From the NCBI GenBank assembly GCA_029258695.1, contig JARIBR010000209.1, forward strand, positions 1 to 25,674: 25,674 nt of DNA, given 5' to 3'. Origin of the DNA: Quadrisphaera sp. (lineage in GTDB: Bacteria; Actinomycetota; Actinomycetes; Actinomycetales; Quadrisphaeraceae). Positions 1 through 6,933 of this stretch are shown here, piece after piece. The stretch's first letter is position 1; every line of letters starts with the position of its first letter. The position numbers and the translations under genes were made by a program. The notes below the pieces were generated by a model, which had not been told where the DNA came from, made no database searches, and saw only the letters and a program-made list of their open reading frames with translations.

Positions 1-1
1 C

Positions 2-793
2 ATCTCGGTGCTGTGGACGGTGCCGACCTTCGGGCTCCTCGTCACCAGCTTCCGTACCCCGAACGACATCCGCAGCTCCGGGTGGTGGGAGACCTTCCTC
101 TCGCCGGCACTGACGTTCGACAACTACACGGAGGCCCTCACCGGCGGGTCGTCGAGCTTCGCCACCGCGGTGCTGAACTCCGTCGTCATCACCCTCCCCG
201 CGGTGATCATCCCCATCACCCTGGCGCTGCTGGCGGCCTACGCGTTCGCGTGGATCCCCTTCCGCGGTCGCGGCATCCTGTTCGTCGCGGTGTTCGCGCT
301 GCAGATCGTGCCGATCCAGGTCACGCTCATCCCGTTGCTCACGCTGTACAACCAGACGGGCATCGCCGGTTCCTTCTGGCCGGTGTGGCTCTCCCACGCG
401 ATGTTCGGGCTGCCGCTGGCCATCTTCCTGCTGCACAACTTCATGAAGGACATCCCCGCGTCCCTCGTCGAGGCCGCGCGCATGGACGGTGCCGGGCACG
501 TACGGGTCTTCTTCCAGGTCCTCCTGCCGTTGCTGACCCCGGCCATCGCGGCCTTCGGGGTGTTCCAGTTCCTCTGGGTGTGGAACGACCTGCTCGTGGG
601 TCTGACGTTCGGCTCCCAGCAGGCCATCTCCCCGATCACCGTGCGGCTCGCCGAGCTGTCCGGGACGCGCGGCAGCGCTTACTACCTGCTGTCCGCGGGG
701 GCGTTCATCGCCCTGGCCGTGCCGCTGGCCGTCTTCCTCGGCCTGCAGCGGTTCTTCGTGCGCGGCATGCTCGCCGGCGGCACCAAGGGCTGA
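2..793 (+). CDS. Carbohydrate ABC transporter permease, MalG type (5' truncated by window)
   Basis: Inner-membrane permease subunit of a binding-protein-dependent sugar importer. The frame is open from base 2 and the first visible residues (ISVLWTVPTFGLLVTSF) are already inside the first membrane helix, so the true start lies upstream of the window. Several hydrophobic helices follow. The cytoplasmic EAA loop that docks on the ATPase is clear near bases 470-540 (EAARMDGAG, then VLLPLLTPAIAAFG). The C-terminus (FFVRGMLAGGTKG) is the usual ending of the MalG/LacG family. The sugar cannot be read from this subunit. The substrate-binding protein and partner permease would be expected upstream, outside the window. 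No gene follows on this strand; the next gene is convergent and a hairpin lies between. Confidence 0.93.
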   Translation: MSVLWTVPTFGLLVTSFRTPNDIRSSGWWETFLSPALTFDNYTEALTGGSSSFATAVLNSVVITLPAVIIPITLALLAAYAFAWIPFRGRGILFVAVFALQIVPIQVTLIPLLTLYNQTGIAGSFWPVWLSHAMFGLPLAIFLLHNFMKDIPASLVEAARMDGAGHVRVFFQVLLPLLTPAIAAFGVFQFLWVWNDLLVGLTFGSQQAISPITVRLAELSGTRGSAYYLLSAGAFIALAVPLAVFLGLQRFFVRGMLAGGTKG

Positions 794-840
794 GCACGCG
801 ACGCACCGAACGTCGACCGACACCGAGCGCAGACCCAGCA

Positions 841-869
841 CCGCCGACCGGGATGCCCCACCCCGGCGG
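841..869. terminator. Putative bidirectional terminator hairpin between convergent genes
   Basis: CCGCCG (841-846) pairs with CGGCGG (864-869) and an inner GGG (850-852) with CCC (861-863), leaving a 3-nt bulge and an 8-nt loop. It lies between the stop of the sugar permease (793) and the stop of the minus-strand gene ending at 871. There is no T-run, as is common for actinobacterial terminators. Function is inferred from position only. Confidence 0.4.
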
Positions 870-870
870 C

Positions 871-1827
871 TCAGCCCCGCACGAGCGTCACGAGCTCGTC
901 GAGCGCCGCCTCGACCGACTGGACGGTGCGCGCGCTCGAGACCGCCGGTGCGTCCGTCTCGACACCGCGGGCCCGGACGACCTCGACGGCCCGGCGCACG
1001 CACACCAGCGCGACGTCGCTCGAGCCGAGATCGTGGACGGCCACGACCAGGCGGACGAGCAGGTCGTCCGCGTCACCGTGCCAGCGGCCCCGGCCACCAG
1101 ACTGCTCGCCGACCGCTTGCTCGCGATCCGCGGCACCGGCCTCCTCGTCACGCGGCCGACCGCGGAGGGTCGCGGCCACCGCACGGTGCAGCGTCCCGGC
1201 CCGGTCCTCGGCCACCGGGTCGGCGTCCTCCACGAGAGCAGCCTGCTCGAGGGCCGCCTCGGGCCCGGCCCCCGTCAGCACGGCGCGCCGCAGGCGCAGG
1301 GCGGCGACGAGAGCGTCCACGACCTCGTGCTGCGCGGGTTCCCACGCTCTTCCGTCACCTGCGGCGTCCAGCTCCTCGGTGCGGGCGATCACGGCGTGCG
1401 CCGCCAACGGCAGCAGCGACGCCGACGACGTGGCGCGCACGCTGAGCAGCGCCAGGGCGTAGGCCTCCTCGGCGTCCGCGTCGACGACGACGTCCTGTCC
1501 GTCAGCCGTCGCGACGGTCACCGCCCAGCCGGCGAGGCCGGCGCTCTCGAGGCGGACGAACGCCGGGCCGAGCAGCTCTCGCAACACGCCCTCGCCGGGC
1601 AGCCACAGCGCGTCGTCGGCGTCGATGGAGTCCAACGCCCACTCGGTGGTGCCGTTGAAGCCGATGACCCGCCCCGTGCGGTGGTCGTGGGTCTCGATGG
1701 TCATGTCGGAGAGGACGAAGACGTCGTCGTCCATGCCGCGGTCGGCGATGACGAACCGGTCGCCGCGCGCCGGCTCCCACACCACCCCGCTCGAGGCCAG
1801 CGCCCGCGCGGACGCGACGCTGATCAT
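871..1827 (-). CDS. Conserved actinobacterial protein ('CpaE-like' in many annotations) with long C-terminal extension
   Basis: Protein of 318 aa of unknown function. The first ~135 residues match from memory a conserved actinobacterial family often labelled 'pilus assembly protein CpaE': GDRFVIADRGMDDDVFVLSD, then GRVIGFNGTTEWALDS, then ALWLPGEGVLRELLG. I see no Walker or receiver motif, so the CpaE name has no support here. Known relatives are, as I recall, roughly 130-160 aa. The remaining ~180 residues are Ala/Glu/Asp-rich and probably helical, without a motif I recognise. The ATG overlaps the UdgX stop by 4 bp (ATGA, 1824-1827), so it is translationally coupled as the last gene of the SDR-AKR-UdgX operon. 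Confidence 0.8.
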   Translation of the reverse strand: MISVASARALASSGVVWEPARGDRFVIADRGMDDDVFVLSDMTIETHDHRTGRVIGFNGTTEWALDSIDADDALWLPGEGVLRELLGPAFVRLESAGLAGWAVTVATADGQDVVVDADAEEAYALALLSVRATSSASLLPLAAHAVIARTEELDAAGDGRAWEPAQHEVVDALVAALRLRRAVLTGAGPEAALEQAALVEDADPVAEDRAGTLHRAVAATLRGRPRDEEAGAADREQAVGEQSGGRGRWHGDADDLLVRLVVAVHDLGSSDVALVCVRRAVEVVRARGVETDAPAVSSARTVQSVEAALDELVTLVRG

Positions 1828-2480
1828 GGCGCGAGGAGCCCCGGCAGGGTCGCGAGGTCGGCCACGAGGGCCGCGTACGCCTTCTCCCGCGCTCCGTCCG
1901 TGTCCGGCACCCGCAGCACCGAGGACGGGTGCGCGGTCACCATGAACACCGCCGTGCCCGCGGAGGTCTCCCGCGGCATCGGCTGCCCGCGGTCACGCAT
2001 CACCCGCACCTGCGGGCCGAGCAGCGCCTTGGCGGCGGTGGCCCCCAGGCAGACGACGACCTTCGGCGCCACCGCCGCCAGCTCAGCGCGCAGCCACGGC
2101 CTGCACGCGGTGACGTGGGCGGCCTCGGGGGTGGCGTGGATGCGACGCTTGCCCCGCGGGGTGAAGCGGAAGTGCTTGACGGCGTTGGTCACGTAGACGT
2201 CCTCGCGCGCGACGCCCGCCTCGGCCATGGCACGCTGCAGCAGCTGACCGGCGGGGCCCACGAACGGGATGCCGCGGGTGTCCTCGACGTCACCGGGCTG
2301 CTCCCCCACCATCGCGATCGCCGCGGCGGGGTTCCCCGCGGAGAAGACGACCTGGGTCGCCGGCTCCCACAGCTCGCACCCCCGGCACGCCGGCGCGGCG
2401 GCGCGCAGCGCGTCCAGGTCACCGCCCTCGGGCACCCACTCCTGGGCGCCGGGTCGCGGCGGCGCCTGGTCGTCCTTCAC
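1824..2480 (-). CDS. udgX: Uracil-DNA glycosylase of the UdgX family
   Basis: DNA repair enzyme of the UDG superfamily. UdgX enzymes remove uracil but stay covalently joined to the abasic site through a histidine. In the 218-aa product: a 4Fe-4S cluster is suggested by C32xxC35 plus two later Cys about 18 residues apart; motif 1 is GEQPGDVED (59-67), the UdgX form; NAVKHF lies at 99-104; the UdgX-specific insert KRRIH is at 111-115, with H115 the expected crosslinking residue; motif 2 is HPSSVLR near the C-terminus. I chose the GTG at 2480: it has GGAG just upstream, gives a length near the ~209 aa of the mycobacterial protein, and begins 10 bp after the preceding gene. A longer frame would run into that gene. 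The stop overlaps the next start. Confidence 0.93.
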   Translation of the reverse strand: MKDDQAPPRPGAQEWVPEGGDLDALRAAAPACRGCELWEPATQVVFSAGNPAAAIAMVGEQPGDVEDTRGIPFVGPAGQLLQRAMAEAGVAREDVYVTNAVKHFRFTPRGKRRIHATPEAAHVTACRPWLRAELAAVAPKVVVCLGATAAKALLGPQVRVMRDRGQPMPRETSAGTAVFMVTAHPSSVLRVPDTDGAREKAYAALVADLATLPGLLAP

Positions 2481-2490
2481 GTGGTCTCCG

Positions 2491-3564
2491 TCAGCCCTGG
2501 CTCGAGGTGGCCCACAGGTTGATGCCCGCGTCCACGGCATGCTCGTCGATGCGTGCCAGCTCGTCGGCGGTGAAGCCGAGGTTCTGCGCAGCGGCGACGT
2601 TGGCCTCCAGCTGCTCGGTGCTGGAGGCACCGACGAGCACCGACGTGACGCGCTCGTCGCGCAGCGCCCACGCGAGAGCCATCTGCGCGAGGCTCTGGCC
2701 GCGGTCGGCCGCGATGTCGTCCAGGGCCCGCACGTGCTCCAGCGTCTGCGCCGTCAGCTGGTCGGTGCTCAGCGAGCCGCTCCGCGACGCCCTCGAGCCC
2801 TCGGGCACACCGCCGAGGTACTTGTCGGTGAGCAACCCCTGGGCCAGCGGCGAGAAGGCGATGCAGCCGACGCCGAGGTCGCCCAGCGTGTCGAGCAGCC
2901 CGGGCCCCTCGATCCAGCGGTTGAGCATCGAGTACGACGGCTGGTGGATCAGCAGCGGCGTGCCCATCGCCGCCAGGAGGTCGTGGGCCTCGCGGGTGCG
3001 CTCCGGGCCGTACGAGGAGATGCCCGCGTACACCGCGCGGCCCGAGCGCACCGCGGTGTCCAGCGCACCCATCGTCTCCTCGAGCGGCGTGGTGGGGTCG
3101 AAGCGGTGGCTGTAGAAGATGTCCACGTGCTCGACGCCCATGCGCGCGAGGGACTGGTCGAGGCTCGCGAGCAGGTGCTTGCGGCTCCCCCCGCCCTGGC
3201 CGTAGGGCCCGGGCCACATGTCATAGCCGGCCTTGGTGGAGAGCACCAGCTCGTCGCGGTGCGCCGCGAGGTCGCTGGCCATCACCTGCCCGAAGGCGCT
3301 CTCCGCGCTGCCGTAGGGCGGCCCGTAGTTGTTGGCGAGGTCGACGTGGGTCACGCCCAGGTCGAAGGCCCGACGCAGGATCGCCCGCACCCGCTCCAGG
3401 GGCACCTCCGCGCCGAAGTTCTGCCACAGCCCGAGGGAGACGGCGGGCAGGTCCAGCCCGCTGCGACTGGTGCGCCGGTAGGGCATCGCGTCGTAGCGGG
3501 TCGCGTCCGCGCTCCAGCGCTGGTCGCTGGGGACGGCGGTGGGGTGGGGCCTCGCGGTGGTCAT
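2491..3564 (-). CDS. Aldo/keto reductase, YghZ/MgrA-like (L-glyceraldehyde 3-phosphate reductase type)
   Basis: NADPH-dependent reductase of 357 aa with a (beta/alpha)8 barrel. The catalytic tetrad is in place: D75 and Y80 in HVDLANNYGP, K111 in STKAGYDMWPGPYG, H153 in FYSHRFDP. The TKAGYDMWPGPYG and NNYGPPYGSAE stretches are hallmarks of the YghZ/Kv-beta-like group, whose E. coli member reduces glyceraldehyde 3-phosphate and methylglyoxal. The C-terminal cofactor segment (VTSVLVGASSTEQLEANV) is intact. The ATG at 3564 overlaps the upstream SDR stop by 4 bp (ATGA). Residues from about 25 on align with the family; the first ~20 are variable. The physiological substrate is not certain; detoxification of reactive aldehydes is the likely role. 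Confidence 0.95.
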   Translation of the reverse strand: MTTARPHPTAVPSDQRWSADATRYDAMPYRRTSRSGLDLPAVSLGLWQNFGAEVPLERVRAILRRAFDLGVTHVDLANNYGPPYGSAESAFGQVMASDLAAHRDELVLSTKAGYDMWPGPYGQGGGSRKHLLASLDQSLARMGVEHVDIFYSHRFDPTTPLEETMGALDTAVRSGRAVYAGISSYGPERTREAHDLLAAMGTPLLIHQPSYSMLNRWIEGPGLLDTLGDLGVGCIAFSPLAQGLLTDKYLGGVPEGSRASRSGSLSTDQLTAQTLEHVRALDDIAADRGQSLAQMALAWALRDERVTSVLVGASSTEQLEANVAAAQNLGFTADELARIDEHAVDAGINLWATSSQG

Positions 3565-4640
3565 GGCGCCATCCTGCCGCTCGTGGCGGTGCGCGCCCGC
3601 AGCGGCGGGGTCGCTGCGCCGCCACCGTCCACCATCCCGGACAGCAGCTGCTCGAGCGCCTCGACGGCGCTCGTCCTCGGCTCCCAGCCCAGGTCGGTGC
3701 GCGCGCGGTCGGTGCTCAGCAGGGGCGTGCGCGCGGCCAGGTCCACCCATCCCGGGTCGGTGGGTTGCAGGCGCAGGCGCCAGGTCAGGCCCGCCGCCGC
3801 GCGCAGCACCGCGACCGGCAGACCGGTGCTGCGCCGCGCACCGAACGCTCGGGCGAGGTTGTCGGCGTCGAGGTGGTCGTGCGCCGCGACGTTGACCCCC
3901 CCGACCAGCCGCTCGCGGGCGCTGCGCCACAGCGCGTCGGCGAGGTCGTCGGCGTGGACCACGGGGACCTGCATCTCCCGCGGCAGGGGCAGCGCCGGTG
4001 GGCCGGCGGCGCGGACCCCGCGCAGCAGAGGGCTGACGGGGACGAGCGGGCCGAGGAAGTAGCGGGCGATCTCCGCTCCGGCGTCGCCCTGGAGGACGAG
4101 CCCGGGGCGGACGCGGGTGACGGTGGGGCTGCCCTCCCGTGCCTGCGCGGCGTCGATCATCCGCTCCACCTCTGCCTTCTGGCGGCTGTAGAGCGACGTG
4201 CCGATGCCCGTGGTCGGCCACGACTCGTCCACCTCCTCCTTGCGGCCGTCCGCGTCGGTGGGGCCGGCGGCGTACGTGCCCACCGACGAGACGACGACGA
4301 GGTGCAGCGGTGACCCGTCCGCGGTGGTGGCACCGGTCATGGCCTCGAGCACGGCAGCCGACCCGCCGAGGTTGACGTCACGCAGGGCCGCCTCGTCGTG
4401 GCTGGGCTGGATGCGCCATGCGCAGTGCACGACGGCGTCCACGCCGTCGAGCAGCGGGGCCAGGCGCTCGGCCGCGTCCCGCTGACCGAGGTCGAGCGAG
4501 TGCCAGGTCGCGCCGGCCGGTGCGGCGCCGTCGCGCGGGGTGCGACGGGCGAGCGCGAGGACGTCGACGTCCTCGGCGGCGAGGCGCCGACGCAGCGCCG
4601 TGCCGACGTTGCCGCTGGCACCGGTGACGAGGATCTTCAT
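3561..4640 (-). CDS. NAD(P)-dependent epimerase/dehydratase (extended SDR)
   Basis: Extended short-chain dehydrogenase of 359 aa with an N-terminal Rossmann fold. The nucleotide-binding glycine motif is GASGNVG (7-13). The active site has S118/S119 in VVVSSVGTYA and Y151xxxK155 (YSRQK). The C-terminal half is the variable substrate domain (VVHADDLADALW, then the DLGWEPRTSAVEALEQLL ending of many epimerases). The substrate cannot be assigned. It starts the four-gene minus-strand operon and is coupled to the aldo/keto reductase. The ATG at 4640 has no strong Shine-Dalgarno sequence. Confidence 0.92.
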   Translation of the reverse strand: MKILVTGASGNVGTALRRRLAAEDVDVLALARRTPRDGAAPAGATWHSLDLGQRDAAERLAPLLDGVDAVVHCAWRIQPSHDEAALRDVNLGGSAAVLEAMTGATTADGSPLHLVVVSSVGTYAAGPTDADGRKEEVDESWPTTGIGTSLYSRQKAEVERMIDAAQAREGSPTVTRVRPGLVLQGDAGAEIARYFLGPLVPVSPLLRGVRAAGPPALPLPREMQVPVVHADDLADALWRSARERLVGGVNVAAHDHLDADNLARAFGARRSTGLPVAVLRAAAGLTWRLRLQPTDPGWVDLAARTPLLSTDRARTDLGWEPRTSAVEALEQLLSGMVDGGGAATPPLRARTATSGRMAP

Positions 4641-4668
4641 GCACCCAGCCCACCACGGCCCCCGTCGA

Positions 4669-4684
4669 CCCGCCAGGCGGCGGG
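4669..4684. repeat. Perfect inverted repeat in divergent intergenic region
   Basis: CCCGCC-AGGC-GGCGGG is a perfect 6-bp stem with a 4-nt loop. It lies between the divergent starts at 4640 (SDR operon) and 4717 (DUF3072). It could be an operator or an mRNA leader hairpin of the SDR operon. In DNA of this G+C content such a repeat can also arise by chance. Confidence 0.35.
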
Positions 4685-4704
4685 CGCGTGTCGGACCGGC
4701 GTCC

Positions 4705-4710
4705 TACGGT
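4705..4710 (+). promoter_or_regulatory. Candidate -10 element for leaderless DUF3072 transcript
   Basis: TACGGT fits the actinobacterial -10 pattern TANNNT. It ends 6 nt before the ATG at 4717, so transcription would begin at or next to the start codon. No Shine-Dalgarno sequence precedes this ATG, which agrees with a leaderless mRNA. No convincing -35 element is seen. Confidence 0.4.
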
Positions 4711-4716
4711 GTGGGC

Positions 4717-5013
4717 ATGACCGAGTCCAGCGAGAACGTCAACGAGACCATGCCGAGCCAGGGCACCGAGGCCACCGACGCCACGGACGCGCCGACCTCC
4801 CAGCCGAACGACACCGCGGGCGACCCCACGGCCGTCAAGGACCCGGAGGACTGGACCACCGGGGGCGAGCCGGCGACCGGGGCCCAGAAGAGCTACCTCG
4901 CCACCCTCGCCACCGAGGCAGGGCGTGACGTCCCGGCGGACCTCACGAAGGCGCAGGCCTCCGAGATGATCGACGAGCTGCAGAACCAGAGCGGCCGCGT
5001 CGGCAAGGGCTGA
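4717..5013 (+). CDS. DUF3072 domain-containing protein
   Basis: Small acidic protein of 98 aa with no signal peptide or membrane segment. The N-terminal ~45 residues are Thr/Asn/Glu-rich and look disordered. The C-terminal ~50 carry the DUF3072 pattern: DPEDWTTGGEPATGAQKSYL, then TKAQASEMIDELQ, which resembles a short SAP-like helix-extended segment. Function is unknown. The ATG at 4717 is chosen because everything upstream in this frame is antisense to the SDR gene and lacks family residues, and because a TANNNT box sits just before it. Monocistronic and convergent with the DUF1684 gene. Confidence 0.85.
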   Translation: MTESSENVNETMPSQGTEATDATDAPTSQPNDTAGDPTAVKDPEDWTTGGEPATGAQKSYLATLATEAGRDVPADLTKAQASEMIDELQNQSGRVGKG

Positions 5014-5031
5014 CCCTGTGCGCCGAGGTGC

Positions 5032-5658
5032 TCAGGCGAGCAGCTCGCCGCCGCTGACGACCGTGTCGATCCGGTTGCCCGGTGGAGCCAGCGGACAGGC
5101 CCACGCAGGATCGTGGGCGCACGAGGGCGCGTAGAGGAAGTTCAGGTCCAGCACGAGGGGGTCGTCCTCGGTGCCGCGCCCGCCAGGGTCGCGGCCGAGG
5201 TCGGCCCCCTTCACCGTGTCCAGAAGGTAGCGCCCTCCCCCGTAGCTGAGCGACCCGCTCCCGCCGTCGCGCACGGGCACCCACACCCCGCCGCCGTACC
5301 CCGTCAGCCACCACACGTCGAGGTGGCCCAGCCCGGTGAGCGCCACGGTGCCCAGCCGCTCGAACCCCACGTCGCCGTCGGTCCCCGTGCTCGCGGTGAA
5401 GGACGTCGGCGGCGCGGCGTCGAGGGGGGCCGTGAAGCGCAGCCGTCGGTCGTACGGGGCGACCGGCAGGCCGCTGGCGCGCTTCGGGTCGCCGGCGGCC
5501 AGCGGGCTGGCGGGGTGCTCGGCGAACATCGCGTCGCGTCCGGCGCGCCAGCGCGCGTGCGCACCCGCGGGGTCGGCGCCCGCCTCGGCGCGCACGGCGG
5601 CGTACTGGGCGGCCGTGCGCGCGCGCCAGTCGAGCAGGGCCAACGATCCGTGGCCCAT
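5032..5658 (-). CDS. DUF1684 domain-containing protein
   Basis: Cytoplasmic protein of 208 aa. The DUF1684 signature is present throughout: WRAGRDAMFAEHPASPL near residue 38, VPVRDGGSGSLSYGGGRYL in the middle, and DLNFLYAPSCAHDPAWACPL near the C-terminus. The biochemical function of this family is not established. The ATG at 5658 shares one base with the TGA of the upstream NudC gene (TGATG), so translation is coupled. A longer frame exists upstream but lies inside the nudC gene. The pairing with NudC may mean a shared role in nucleotide or cofactor turnover, but that is only inference from position. Confidence 0.9.
   Translation of the reverse strand: MGHGSLALLDWRARTAAQYAAVRAEAGADPAGAHARWRAGRDAMFAEHPASPLAAGDPKRASGLPVAPYDRRLRFTAPLDAAPPTSFTASTGTDGDVGFERLGTVALTGLGHLDVWWLTGYGGGVWVPVRDGGSGSLSYGGGRYLLDTVKGADLGRDPGGRGTEDDPLVLDLNFLYAPSCAHDPAWACPLAPPGNRIDTVVSGGELLA
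5035..5049. repeat. 15-bp inverted repeat at convergent gene ends
   Basis: GGCGAGC-A-GCTCGCC is a perfect 7-bp palindrome around one base. It lies about 20 nt after the DUF3072 stop and inside the last codons of the convergent DUF1684 gene. It could help to end the DUF3072 transcript. The one-base centre makes a poor hairpin loop, so confidence is low. Confidence 0.25.
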
Positions 5659-6602
5659 CAGCGCCACTCCCCCGCCGTCGGCAGCGGCTCGCCATACCAC
5701 GACTCGATGAGGCGGTGGGAGATCGACACGGGCCCGGGGAGGATGACGCCCTCGCGGGACGTCGCCGCGGCGAGCTCCGCGCGGCTGAACCAGCGGGCGT
5801 CGGTGATCTCGTGGCCGTCGGTGTCCACCGCGCAGGAGATGGCGCGGGCGGTGAACCCCAGCATCAGGGACGCGGGGAACGGCCACGGCTGGTCACCTCG
5901 GTAGGTGACCTCACCCACGACGACGCCGGTCTCCTCGGCGACCTCCCGGCGCACGGCCTGCTCGAGGGTCTCCCCCGGCTCGATGAAGCCGGCGAGGGTG
6001 GAGTAGCGGCCGTCCGGCCAGGCCGGGTTGTGACCCAGGAGGATGCGGTCCTCGTCGTCGACCACCGCCATGATGACCGCGGGGTCGGTGCGGGGGAAGT
6101 GCGTGCTCTCGTCCACGGGGCAGCGGCGCACCCACCCCGCCTGCTCCACGACCGTGGCGGCCCCGCACCGCGGGCAGTGGGTGTGGCCCTGGTGCCACCG
6201 CAGGACGGCGGTCGCTGCGGTGAGCAGACCGGTGTCCCGCTCGCTGAGCGTGGGTGCGGCGACGCGCAGGTCCTCCCACCCGTCACCGGAGGTGTGCTCG
6301 TGCGCGATGCGCGCGGCGAGGTGCACGGTGCCGTCGACCTCACGGCCGAGGAAGACCCGCAGGTCGGTCTGCTCGACGGCGGTGGGAGCCACGAGATCGA
6401 GGCCTCTCGCCCCGACGTTCCCGGGCCCGTCCGGTCCTGTCGAGCGGGGACCCTCGGCGGAGATCGGCGAGCGGCCGTCGCTCCACCGCAGCACACGCGT
6501 CGCCGGGTCGGCCCACGCGTCGTCGATCAGACCGGGGCGCCCCCGCTCGACCGAGCGCCGGTCGAGCGGGGAGCGCGAGAGCATCAGGTCGTCCAGGAGC
6601 AT
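5658..6602 (-). CDS. nudC: NAD(+)/NADH diphosphatase, NudC-type Nudix hydrolase
   Basis: Hydrolyses NAD(H) to NMN(H) and AMP; NudC enzymes also remove NAD caps from RNA. The 314-aa product has a variable N-terminal domain, a zinc ribbon, and a C-terminal Nudix fold. The ribbon shows C143xxC146 and C161 but no fourth Cys at the usual spacing; H168 (STHFPRTDP) may take its place, a form I recall from other actinobacterial members. The Nudix box is at 205-227 (GFIEPGETLEQAVRREVAEE, then TGV), with the metal-binding REVAEE. The NudC-specific QPWPFPAS motif follows at 238-245. The ATG at 6602 has a TACCGT box 6 nt upstream and no nearby Shine-Dalgarno sequence, so the mRNA is probably leaderless. 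Coupled to the DUF1684 gene downstream. Confidence 0.95.
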   Translation of the reverse strand: MLLDDLMLSRSPLDRRSVERGRPGLIDDAWADPATRVLRWSDGRSPISAEGPRSTGPDGPGNVGARGLDLVAPTAVEQTDLRVFLGREVDGTVHLAARIAHEHTSGDGWEDLRVAAPTLSERDTGLLTAATAVLRWHQGHTHCPRCGAATVVEQAGWVRRCPVDESTHFPRTDPAVIMAVVDDEDRILLGHNPAWPDGRYSTLAGFIEPGETLEQAVRREVAEETGVVVGEVTYRGDQPWPFPASLMLGFTARAISCAVDTDGHEITDARWFSRAELAAATSREGVILPGPVSISHRLIESWYGEPLPTAGEWR

Positions 6603-6608
6603 GGGACG

Positions 6609-6614
6609 ACGGTA
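6609..6614 (-). promoter_or_regulatory. Candidate -10 element for leaderless nudC transcript
   Basis: On the minus strand TACCGT (TANNNT) is followed by exactly 6 nt and then the nudC ATG. This spacing places the transcription start on the start codon. A purine-rich AGGAG sits more than 20 nt upstream, too far to act as a ribosome-binding site. Confidence 0.45.
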
Positions 6615-6645
6615 GGCGTCGCTCCTGGGCCGTGACGCGTGGGAG

Positions 6646-6858
6646 TCAGCCGAGCAGCCCGCCGAGCTTCTTGCCGATGCTGCTGTCGCCGGCGAACTTC
6701 TTCACGAGGTCCATGGGATCGATGCCGAGCTTGCTCAGCAGTCCCGCGTCCTTCTCGGTGTCGACGTCCTGCGGGAGCTCGCCCTGGGCGGACTCGGCCC
6801 GCGAGTGGTCACCCTGGGACTTCAGCAGGGAGATGATCTGGTCCTTGTCGATCTGCAC
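6646..6858 (-). CDS. Small conserved actinobacterial protein (70 aa), function unknown
   Basis: Soluble, charged protein of 70 aa with no Cys, signal peptide or membrane span. Residues 1-33 (MQIDKDQIISLLKSQGDHSR, then AESAQGELPQDVD) and 38-54 (AGLLSKLGIDPMDLVKK) look like two amphipathic helices joined by an acidic linker. I recall similar short proteins in many actinobacteria, but no assigned function. Start: GTG at 6858, with GGAG 8-10 nt upstream. It begins 75 bp after the APP1 phosphatase gene, with a terminator hairpin between, so it is probably transcribed alone. Confidence 0.8.
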   Translation of the reverse strand: MQIDKDQIISLLKSQGDHSRAESAQGELPQDVDTEKDAGLLSKLGIDPMDLVKKFAGDSSIGKKLGGLLG

Positions 6859-6916
6859 GTGCAGCTCTCCGTTCCTCGAGGGGTGGCGCCGGGCCCGACG
6901 CCGCTGCTCAGTGTGC

Positions 6917-6932
6917 CGGAGGAGCGCCTCCG
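6917..6932 (-). terminator. Terminator hairpin of the phosphoesterase-HNH-APP1 operon
   Basis: CGGAGG-AGCG-CCTCCG is a perfect 6-bp stem with a tetraloop. It starts two bases after the stop codon of the minus-strand gene ending at 6934 and before the next start at 6858. The position is ideal for an intrinsic terminator, although no U-tract follows. Confidence 0.55.
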
Positions 6933-6933
6933 C

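Noticed and set aside
871..1827. Assignment as pilus assembly ATPase CpaE
   Set aside because: No Walker A/B or receiver residues are visible and no pilus genes are adjacent; the name is probably a carried-over database label.
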